Positions 34,440-44,289 of a stretch of 64,000 bases of DNA are shown piece after piece. The stretch spans positions 2,170,001 through 2,234,000 of the forward strand of contig JAAALK010000086.1 in assembly GCA_019279435.1 (NCBI GenBank), read 5' to 3'. Source of the DNA: Zizania palustris. Lineage: Eukaryota; Streptophyta; Magnoliopsida; Poales; Poaceae. The notes below the pieces were generated by a model, which saw only the letters and a list, made by a program, of their open reading frames with translations, ran no database searches and was not told the DNA's origin. Made by a program: the position numbers and the translations under genes. Each line of letters starts with the position of its first letter. Within the stretch, counting starts at the first letter, position 1.

Positions 34440-36310
34440 ATGGAGCACATGTCCTAGATGTACTCGTCCAATGACAGAGATGTGGTGGCATATTTTAACA
34501 GAGTAACTGAATTTACTGAAGTTGCCACACAATATGCTTCCCGTCAGAGTGAGGCGGCAATATATTGTCCTTGTAAAGTTTGTAAGAACGAAGCGATGTA
34601 TCCGTGTTCAGATCGTGAAACCATACGATTTCACTTGTTGAAAAATGGTTTCGTGAAGAACTACTATATATGGACGAAACACGGTGAGATGGGTGAAAAC
34701 CCTCCTGATGATTCTGATGTGCCGCAAGATGCTCATCAACATAGAAGAGGTTGTGATCATACATCGGACATAACACATGATGTTGATCAACATGATGATG
34801 ATGATGCCTTTGATGTGGACGAACTGATGCGAAATGTTGCGCTTGAGGTGCTGTTGCCGAGAACTACAACGAAAGGCTACGATAACTTTGAAGCACTTGA
34901 CAAAGCATTGAAAAACCTTCTTTACGAGGAACGCCACGGTTGCGATAAGCAGTATACTGTGTTGTACACAACTCTCGAGCTTATGAAACTAAAGGCCAAC
35001 AATGGATGGTCTGACACTAGTTTTTTAGATCTTTTGTAGATCCTAAAAAAGGTTTTGCTGAAACCCAATGTTCTGTCATCTGATATGTACCAAGCAAAGA
35101 AGATTATTTGTCCATTGACTTTTGGCGTTCAGAAGATTCATGCATGCCCCAACCACTGTATCCTATATCGAAAAGAGTATGAATTGTTAGAGAGTTGTCC
35201 GCAGTGCAAAAAATGTTGATACAAACGTGCAAATGACTGTGTGGAGGACTACAATGACCCCTGGAAGAAGAATAAGAGGTTGTAGAAGAAGAGGAAAAAG
35301 AATGTTATTGCAAACCAACACAGATATAAGACGGAGAGGAAATTTCTAGCCTTAGTAATGTGGTACCTACCAGTGATTGATCGCTTGAAACGTATGTTCT
35401 CTAATCCTAGAGATGCTGAACTATTAATCTGGCATTTCGCTGGGCGGAAGAAGGACGAAAAACTTCAACACCCTGCTGATGCTAGACAGTGGAAATCATT
35501 TGACCTGGCCCAATCAGATTTCTCAGAGGATCCCAGAAATATTAGGATGGGACTTAGCATGGATGGAATGAATCCCTTCGGTGAGATGAGGAACCCACAC
35601 AGTATGTGGCCGGTCTTTCTATGCTTGGTCAACATTCCATCATGGTTGTGCCATAAAAGAAAATACCTTATGCTCACTACTCTAATTTTCGGTCCAAAAC
35701 AACCTGGTAATGACATTGATATCTTTCTAGAACCTTTGATGGATGATATGAAACGTCTATGGGAACATGGTGTATGTGTGTGGGATGAGCACAAGAAAGA
35801 GCACTTTAATCTAAGAGCCATGATCTTTTGTACCATAGCTAACAACCCGGGACGTATGTCCCTAACAGGACAGGTTAAAGGAAAGACAACATGTGTAGTG
35901 TGTGTGTGGACCAGACAGAATTTGTGCATCTTCCATCATTCGTTAAGACGATATATATGCGACACCGCAGATTTTTACCAAGAAACCACAAATATTGAAG
36001 AAATAGGAACCATTTCGACGGTACAATCGAGCTTGGATAGCCTCCACAACATTGAGACGACAAATTTCTATTCGAAATGGTGAAGAATATCAAAGTTGTT
36101 TTCGGAAAGAAGAGGAAGAAATCTGAAAAAAATTCAAAGGACGCTCCATTTAAAAAGCAGTCAATCTTCTTTAGATATTTGCCCTATTGGAAGGAGTTGG
36201 AGATTGGTCATGCTATCGATACAATGCACGTTGATAAGAATGTCTTCGAAAGCACCATCGGTATTTTGTTAGACATACCGGGCAATTCAAAAGATGGACT
36301 CAAAGTATGA
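34440..36310 (+). pseudogene. TNP2-type CACTA transposase, degenerate
   Basis: The start is ATG at 34440, with a stop at 34455-34457 where related proteins usually have Trp. The next block (34458-35039) has the transposase-associated domain with CPCKVCKN. A later block (about 35040-35940) is the TNP2 core: ACPNHCILYRKEYELLESCP, then RLKRMFSNP, MSMDGMNPF-like SMDGMNPFGEM, and HSMWPVFLCLVNIPSWLC. A final block at 36100-36310 has IGHAIDTMHVDKNVFES. Stops and frameshifts separate the blocks and the C-terminal half is missing. The protein would bind and cut CACTA ends in active elements. Confidence 0.9.
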
Positions 36311-36599
36311 AGGGACCTTCAAACTCTCAGAATTAGACTCGAGCTTCACCCACAAGAAAGGGCCAATGGAAGGTAACCATACATAAATTTAAGACCGTAC
36401 CCACATCTAGAATATTAATTCAAGAGTAGGGTAGACTTACGAAATTAAATTTTAACATAAGCTAAGAAGCATGTTTCCGAGCTTATGGCCCTATACGAGG
36501 CACTATAACTAATCAGAATTATAATATAATCATAATTATTAGATAAGCTTGATTCTAATTATTAGTTATATTGTTGATTATAATTCACTTTTATCCTGA

Positions 36600-36800
36600 T
36601 TTTTGATCCGGTACTGTCCATCCGAGAGTAAAGGAGTAACACATTAGTATCGATTATTTAATCGACATTAATACATCCATCTAGTCCTCGGTGAGGAACC
36701 CAACCAAGACTAATTCTCCATGCATTAATACCAACTAAGATGCACAACTGGTATTAAAATCCATAACTTTTGTATTGACTTGACTTCTCAGCCGGTACTA
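36600..36800. repeat. CACTA-like subterminal repeats of a second type
   Basis: Diverged copies of TTAGTACCGGTTG-type words lie in both orientations (ATTAGTATCGATTA, CTGGTATTAAA, CAGCCGGTACTAAAT). No terminus is identifiable. Confidence 0.4.
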
Positions 36801-36967
36801 AATACAAAGTTTTTTAATTGTTGTCAACTATCATATTAGTTAAATAGTAAATATTAACATTATCTTAATTTTAATTATTTATTCTAAACTTTACCTTATA
36901 CTCATTCTCTCTGAACAAAAATGAGTCAGTATAATATACACAATGGTTATATGTGCAAAAAGGAAGA

Positions 36968-37177
36968 TGGCTAGGAAAACATCATATCCTTGATTTCTAG
37001 CACATACATGATAGCCTCAATTGCACCATTATTGATGTTGAAATGGAAGGCGCACATTTTGCCAACTTCTAATGAGTTATCGCCAAGAAATTGGCAAAAA
37101 CCAGTAGTTAGATAGCACCGTCTATCCGTGGCTTTATACACCACCATTAGAACTATCTCAAACCCCGTTGTTGCCAC
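36968..37177 (-). pseudogene. B3 DNA-binding domain fragment
   Basis: The minus-strand frame contains LTTGFCQFLGDNSLEVGKMC followed by AFHF. This fits the C-terminal half of plant B3 domains (G-W/F-x2-F-x2-D-N-x-L-x2-G-x2-C-x-F). Only about 65 codons are open. There is no start codon (the first in-frame candidate is GTG) and a stop precedes it by a few codons, so this is an exon or captured fragment. It lies between CACTA transposase remnants and copia sequence, so capture by a transposon is possible. The family is suggested by the motif only. Confidence 0.5.
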
Positions 37178-37647
37178 TTGAATCTCGGTGGTTTACTGGT
37201 GTAGGTGAGGTCTAATATACATCTCATAGTACTGCATTGAAAAGTACTATAACAATAAATTTTAACAAATTAAGTTACACAAGGTGATTTTCATATATGA
37301 TATATGTAAAGACCGACATTTGAAAATAACCCACCACCGACTTCTTGTTGATGATCACATTATTTATTGTATAGACATACAACAGAATCTCAGAGGATAA
37401 ACCTACCGAGATATCTTGCAGGAGAACCTTCCTTGCTGGAGTTACATCTGTTGGTCGGTGTTGACCTCCTTGGCTACCCGCTTCCCTTTCCTGTCTACAA
37501 CATGGAATATCTAGTAAGTAATATTAGTTCTATGTATATACCAATATCGTTGTCCTCTACTTTTATGCCCATTGGGGTCTTTTCGTCACCAAAGTTAGTA
37601 TAAAATTTGGTCATAACTGTTAATGGGGCTTGTCCCATTGATATTGA
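37178..37647. other. Unassigned sequence left of copia A
   Basis: No gene recognised. A plus-strand frame at 37367-37603 (78 codons) has no known domain. Homology to the copia leader starts about 37648. Confidence 0.35.
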
Positions 37648-38364
37648 TCGGAAGTTCCGATGCCTAGTATAATTTGATACAGAAAGCCTTTTGCTATTGG
37701 AAGGTTCGGTGGATCGAAAGTTCTGATGCCAGATCGGAAGTTCTGATCCACGCAAAACTAGAAATTTTGAGCCAATTGAGCTACTATTTTCATATCCAAA
37801 TATCGGTCTCTTGTAGATTCTTTGCCTAAATTTGTTTTGCAGAGAATGTTGTGATTTGTATGGTCCTTTTTAATGTGATGTATGAGATGCATACATTGAA
37901 TGTAAATTAAATATGACCCGCATGTCATGATTATTTACAACCCAAGACTAGTGTTCATTCATATGACCCGCTTGTAGATTATTGATGCTTCGGCTCATGT
38001 AACTAGTATAGGTGCTATTTTGGTAGTCTAGTACAAGTTCATGGAGGTCGGAAGCACACACTCAATGATGGGAGCCATGGAGATGGAGATCACTATGTGA
38101 AGGGGCGATATTATGTCACTGTCAATGTGTTGTCTATGGTGCTTACTTATGTTCCTCTTGTACTATTCTTGCATGTCACGTGCGCTCTAGGGAACGTCAC
38201 CTAGCTAGAATAGTTTTTCCTCAAAAAATTAAGTATTGATGTTATTTCCAATATCTGCACACACCAAGGACCTCAATCATCGATAGTGTGTTTGCCAAAG
38301 AAGGTGCTATCTTTTATCTTGACAAGTTGGGGTGGAAGTCGGACTTCCGCAGACATAGTATTAG
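37648..38364 (+). repeat. Copia A leader region with ATCGGAAGTTCCGAT motifs
   Basis: It aligns with 50389-51105 of copia B. Three GATCGGAAGTTCYGAT motifs come first, then a stretch containing TTTTGCAGAGAATGTT, then the block ending at the Tat insertion. The target duplication ATTAG occupies 38360-38364. Confidence 0.8.
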
Positions 38365-39716
38365 TGTTGACACGAAAACATGCCCCCGCACTTCGGTCAA
38401 TTTGACGATCCAAAAATGTGCGGATACTTAGGGACAAGCCTAAGCGTAACACAACATCGACATCACATTCCGACTACCCTTAACCGTGGTAAGAGGGATA
38501 GAGTCGCCAGGTAATCAGATCACACAGAAATAATCCAATTAGCCGAAAGAAATGTATTGGACAGAACAAATTAGCAAACCGAGCGGAGCCTGACTGATTC
38601 AAAGTATAGTGCGAAGGGTGTCATCGAGGGGTACCTTCGGTGTCTGGTGCGAAGTGTCTCGCTGAAGGGTACCTTCGGTGTTCGGACTGATCTGGTCAAA
38701 GATGAACTCTGAACCGACCTAGACACGACAATCACCTCCGAACAACGGGGTTCGGCGTGAAGTCTCTGATATAGTAAGATACAGAATAATGACTTAGACG
38801 CAATGCTCGGGCGTAACTTCGTATGATGTGGGGTACAAGCGTGGCGAAGCCTGTCGTGATGAAGACTGTTGCGGAGTGTGTTGGCATGCGGGACTTGGTC
38901 AAACCGACAACAACGTGACGGTCTGGCACGGGCAGTCGAAGTAGTACTCTCACCGAGGGGTGTTCTGGCAGCCTCCAAAACCAATCTCTCAGCTTTAGGC
39001 ACCTCCGGCGAAGTAGCTCCAAATGTGGAAACCTGCAACAAAGTAGATTCGATGTACCAATTCGGCCTGAGGACCAAATTCTGCTAAGTGTTGCACTAGG
39101 GGCGAAGGTAGCAATTTGTTACGTAGATTAGCGGATACTTCACACGTGAAGTAACAAGGAGATATCAATATATTATGTAGATTAATGGATACTTCACAAG
39201 CGAAGTAACAAGGATTACCACTGTTCCGAAGTGGCCATCGGAGGGCTTTCAGGAAAACCCACGAAAACTGCAGAAAGTAAAGGTAAAATAAAGGTACGGT
39301 TCAAATCTAGGGCTTTGTGTTGATTTGTGTTGGGGGGTTTCTGAACAGGCCTCACCCATATATTTATAGGATCTATACTTCTAATCTCTAAATCTAATAT
39401 GGTATAATTTGGCTTAATCACGTGTGGAAAAAGACTTAATCAAAAATCAGACTCAATCTCTATCTCTCTCCGAAGTGGGCCTTCGGCCAGTCTCGCCGAA
39501 GCCTGCTCCTCGGGCCGAAGCTTCGGTGGAATGGGACTCCGAAGGCCTTTGGGCCAAAGGCTGCAGGCTTGCTGGAAGCTTCCGAAGCCCATAGCTTGGT
39601 GGGCCTTCGGCCCTGTAGGGCTTCGGCCCAACCCAGGACATGTGTATTTTTGGCCCAAATTACCAAAATTGATATTTTGACAATCTTAACCATTAATGCC
39701 ATTTTTTCTATCAACA
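38365..39716 (-). repeat. 3' LTR of the Tat-like element (1352 bp)
   Basis: It pairs with 47225-48577. Many CTTCGG/CCGAAG words occur. Minus-strand TATA box at 39361-39368. Confidence 0.93.
39361..39368 (-). promoter_or_regulatory. TATA box in the 3' LTR of the Tat-like element
   Basis: TATAAATA on the minus strand, in the conserved position shared by the related LTRs. Confidence 0.5.
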
Positions 39717-39735
39717 CATGGCCCCTGCCTTTTAG
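39717..39735 (-). other. Polypurine tract of the Tat-like element
   Basis: The minus strand reads CTAAAAGGCAGGGGCCATG directly before the 3' LTR. Confidence 0.75.
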
Positions 39736-39780
39736 TGAACTAAGTGAACTAAAAGCATAACGGGCTAAGGACGATACTTT

Positions 39781-41114
39781 TCATATCGGCCTTTCGACAC
39801 TTTTCATGTTGTTTGCCACACTTGGGAAATACCTTTTCAAGTACCTACCATTCAATGCTCTTAGAAACCGCTCTCTTTGCATAGACTCTAACACATAAGC
39901 ATTGCCAGGAGCGATTTCGGCTTTTTTGAAAGGACCTTCCCAACTAGGTGACCATTTACTAAATTTGGGGCTCTTAGTGCCTAAGGGCAAAATCGTCTTC
40001 CAAACCAAGTCACCTACTTGAAACGATTTTGGTTTAACCTTCTTATTGTAGGCTTTAGCTACTCTCCTTTTATCTATTTCTATGGCTTTTAAAGACCTTA
40101 ACCTCTTATCGGTCACTTCTTCTAGATTGTCGTTCAAAAGAGTCTCATACTCATCGACCGATAAGCCATCTTGCTTCAGAACTCTTAAAGAGCCAAGATC
40201 TACTTCTACAGGTAGAACGACTTCCTGTCCATACACCAACTCATATGGACTAACTTTGTTAGCATCGTGCTTCGTAATTCTGCAAGCCCATAGTGCATCG
40301 GAAAGCACTTCATGCCACCTCTTAGAGAACTCTTCAATTTTCTTCTTAATAAGCTTAATCACAGTTTTGTTACTAGACTCAGCCTGACCATTGGCCTGAG
40401 CATAGTATGTTGAAGAGTTTATCAGCTTAATACCATAACATTCGGCAAAGTCTCTCACCTCTTTAGAAACAAATGAACTACCTTGATCTATAGTGAGAGT
40501 TTGAGGAATGCCGAATCTATGTATGATGTGCTTCAAGATAAAGTCAAGTATCTCGTTGTGAGTCATATTCTTGAGAGGCACGACTATGGTCCATTTGGTG
40601 AAGTAGTCTGTTGCCATCAACACGAACCAATGCCTTTTTGACGAAGGAGGGTAAATCTAGCCGATGAAGTCTAAACCCCAACCTCGTAATGACCATGGCT
40701 TAACAACAGGGTTAAGTAATGAAGCAGGAGCTAACTGAATATTGCCAAACTTTTGACACACTTCACACCCTCTATAATACTTAAAACACTCCTCAGTCAT
40801 AGTCGACCAGTAGAAACTGCTCTTTTGAGCATCGAACTCATTTTCTGGGCCGACTGATGAGTGCCACAAATCCCTTCATGGACTTCTCCCGTAGCCACCT
40901 GGGATCGTTCATTGTCTAAACACTTCAATAGTACTCCATCAATAGTCTGGCGATATAGTGTATTATCTAGCAACACAAATTTAAACGCTCGTCGTCGAAC
41001 TTTCCGATCAACCCTTTGACTAGGGTTCCTCAAATATTGTACAATTGGAGCTCTCCAATCGCTCTTATGGGCATCCAAAGGGTTTGCTAGCTCATTCACT
41101 AACGTAACGTTCAA
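39781..41114 (-). pseudogene. Integrase of the Tat-like element
   Basis: The N-terminal part is at 40797-41114, with the HHCC zinc module continuing at 40657-40869 (CEVCQKFGN). One stop near 40656 is followed by the catalytic core: ATDYFTKW, TIDQGSSFVS, and YYAQANGQAESSNK with the catalytic Glu. The C-terminal region to 39781 is open (280 codons) and includes the GDLVWK motif. A stop and frame changes upstream make it inactive. Confidence 0.9.
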
Positions 41115-41291
41115 GCTATTGGTTTCGGAGTGCCCCCGAGCCCTTCCTGTTTTTTGTCGAAGCCTGGCTGGCTTGTTGCGCGGAGTCGGCTAGGCCGAAG
41201 CCTCCTACCAGAGGGTTCGGGTTCCCGAAAACCCTCACTATCCAGGGTGCTTCGGCGTGCTAGGCCCTTCGGTGGGCGGAGTACTCCGCCC

Positions 41292-41912
41292 CTAGGGCTC
41301 CAGCGCGCGACAATCTCTAGTGGCCAGAGGGGTCCGACCCGGAGGGTTTGGCAGCCCTCGCGCCTGTCCGAAGTTACTGGCTTCGGTAGTGAGAACAAGC
41401 ACCGGCCTTTCTTGTACAGAAAATTTACCTCTCCTGACTTGATAGCCAGATGCTTGCTGAGCCAAGTCATTTGCAATGGAATTGGCCTCTCTTGACACGT
41501 GAGAGATTTTGAAGTCATCAAAAGTAGCAACTAGGTCTAGGCATTTATCCAGGTAGCTGTTTAGCAAGCCATTAAAACATAGAGCACTCCTAGCTACCTG
41601 TCGCACTACTAACAAGGAGTCCCCATGTGCATGAACATGTTTAACACCCATGGATTCCAACAGATCAAGTCCTAGTAATAAAGTCTCATATTCAGCTTGG
41701 TTATTCGTATTTGGAAATTCTAAACGAGCCGAGGTTTTAAAATGTATTCCACTAGGTGATATGAGAACCACTCCAATACCTTGGCCACTTTTGCAAGCTG
41801 AACCATCAAAGTAAAGTTTCCATGGTACTACCTCAATTAGAGCAACATTGTCACTCCAACTGATATCTATGTGGTGATCAACTATAAAGTTAGCGACAAT
41901 TTGGCCTTTCAT
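41292..41912 (-). pseudogene. Second (archaeal-type) RNase H of the Tat-like element
   Basis: The open minus-strand frame has KLYFDGSACKSGQGIG (Asp), NNQAEYETLLLGL (Glu), AHGDSLLVV (Asp) and SREANSIANDLAQQA (Asp), the four RNase H acidic positions. It is followed by a Pro- and Arg-rich linker over 41115-41370 toward integrase. Confidence 0.88.
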
Positions 41913-43080
41913 AGCTCTTAGGGTTCATAGGCCAAATCATACTCAATCAAAGCGTACGCCCACTTCCTGATTCTTCCACTTATAATTGGCTTTTGCAACA
42001 TGTGTTTTATAACATTGGTTTGGCAGACGACAACTCATGTAGTAGGGAGAAGATAGTGGCACAATTTAGTACATGCGTAGTAAAGTGATAAACATAAATG
42101 TTCCACAAACACGTACCTAGTTTCGGCGTCCAGTAGGCGGCGACTCAAAAACATGATGATGTACTCCTTTCCTTCCACCTCCTAGGTTAGCACGGCCCCG
42201 ATCACGCTTTCTTCGGCAGCGATGTACAGCCGAAACGGAATCCCGGCTTTGGGTGCCCTCACTACGGGTGGCGAGGACAAACATTCCTTGATCTTTTCAA
42301 AGGCGCGTTGCTGACTTTCCCCCAAGTGAACTCGACTTCATTCTTTAGCTGGAGTATGGGGACAAAGGCATCAATATTGCCAGACAAGTTAGATATAAAG
42401 CGACGCAAATAATTCATCTTACCTAGCAACTTTTGCACATGTTTCTTGCATGTCGGTGCTGCAGAGTTTCTAATTTTCTAAAGCTTCTTAGGATCGATCT
42501 CTATGCCTCTTTCATGAATCATGAAGCCTAAGAACTTGCCCGCCGACACGCCGAAAGCGCATTTGAGCGGGTTCATTTTTAAGCCATACTATCGCATCCT
42601 ATCAAAAGCAACTTTCAAATCAGCTAGATGGTTTCCCATAGAGTCCGATTTGACTACAACATCATCAATGTAAACTTCTAACATAACTCCTAGCAAGTCA
42701 TGAAAGATCAAGTTCATAGCACATTGATATGTAGCGCCAACATTCTTTAAACCAAAAGTCATAACGACCCACTCGAATAAACCGACAAAACCAGGGCATC
42801 GAAAGGCTGTCTTGTAGACGTCCTCTTCGGCCATAAATATTTGATTGTAACCAGCATTGTCATCAAGAAAACTTAGTACCTTGTGTCCTGAAGCATCGTT
42901 GATTAGCATGTCGGCTACCGGCATTGGATACTCATCCTTCGGAGTGGCCTTGTTTAGATCCCTAAAATCAATACAAACTCGTATTTTTCCGCTCCCCTTC
43001 TTTTCTACAGGCACAATGTTAGCGACCCATTCAGCGTACCTGCATGGCCTAATAAATTCAGCTTTGAGCAGTCGCTCCAC
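41913..43080 (-). pseudogene. RT and degenerate first RNase H of the Tat-like element
   Basis: 43080-42589 is open: KKGSGKIRVCIDFRDLNKAT, then the fingers/palm with a LSFLDDNAGYNQ block (Ala usually found where Asp follows Leu-Asp), and the YIDD catalytic motif. After a stop the thumb is still readable (MNPLKCAFGVSAGKFLGF, QKLLGKMNYLRRFI). The RNase H after it is fragmented by frameshifts. Confidence 0.88.
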
Positions 43081-43625
43081 TTCTTCTTTAACTCAGTCAT
43101 AGACGACCGAATTAAAGCATCAAGGAGGCTGTTTATAAGGCCTAAATCCAGATTTGATAGGTAGCTGAGGCTCCACGAGCTCGCGGCTTAATCTTGGCAT
43201 TTCGCTATAGTCCCACGCAAAACAATCGACATACGATCGAAGAAACTTTATTACTTCAGCCTTCTCACCAGGCTATAACTGTTGGTTTACAAAAGTCAGC
43301 ATCGAGATGCTACCATCGCCTATGTCAACTTCTTCTAAGGGATCGACTGACGCGAAACCCTATCCTAATTGCTCTACACGAGACTTTAGCCAATCTAGAT
43401 TACTCTTGCTAGACATGACCACTAATTTAGAAATAGTCGTGCTACACCAGCCAACTTTACAGACACTGGTACAAAACGTCCTCCGGATGCGCTAACAAAG
43501 TTGTAATCCGAAAGATGTCTACCTGATAGACACTCTACCTTGTTGTGAATGACGTCAATGGAAACATCGGCCAATGCCACTTGGGCCGAAGTGTCTACGG
43601 GTATGACTTCTACTTCATCGCCGTC

Positions 43626-44288
43626 CTACTGAATTAGGCACTGGTGCAAAGTAGAAGGAATGCAGCAATTTGCGTGAATCCAGTCATGCTCAAGAAGCAC
43701 ACTGTAGTTACCTTGCACATCGATGATGAAGAATGCTGTTGGCAATGTCTTGTTGCCTACCGTCAACTCCATGGAGAGCACACCTTTGGCCTCAGAACTC
43801 TCGCCGTTGAATCCGTTGAGAATCAAGTTGGTTTTCTTCAGGTCATCCTTGTCCCTGCCAAGTTTCTTCAATAGCGAGTAAGACATTAGGTTAATAGTGG
43901 CGCCACCATCAACAAGCATCCAGGAGATCGGTTTTCCGTCAATGTGACCCCTAACATAGAGAGGCTTTAGATGGCGAGCAGAGTCCTTGGGTTTCTCAAA
44001 GATAGCATTGTGCGGGCCGAGGTTCAACTGAGCGACCTTGGCCTCATCCTGTGGTAGGGAGAACTCGACGGGTAGCATGATGACGTTTATGTCCATTGCC
44101 TGGGGTGCGGGCCCCTTAGAGACGGGCGAGTAGTCGTCGTCGAGCATGTCGTCTTCGTCGTCACTCAGACTAGGAGCCGTATTGGTCATCTCAATCGGCT
44201 TAACCTTCCATACGTTTCTCGTAGTTGGTCGAGGACGGATTTCTTCAAAGATAGCATCTCGCTCGTCCTCGGCTTTCTTCTCGTGCAT
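43626..44288 (-). pseudogene. Aspartic protease segment of the Tat-like element
   Basis: The 220-codon minus-strand frame contains WMLVDGGATINLMSYSLLKK, the protease active site with DGGA, and later YSVLLEHDWIHANCCIPSTL. The preceding acidic stretch (DDEDDMLDDDYSP) is the gag-protease linker. Confidence 0.9.
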
Positions 44289-44289
44289 C

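Noticed and set aside
38571..39077. Minus-strand frame of 168 codons in an LTR
   Set aside because: It lies in the 3' LTR of the Tat-like element, is not kept open in the partner LTR at 47.4-47.9 kb, and has no domain.
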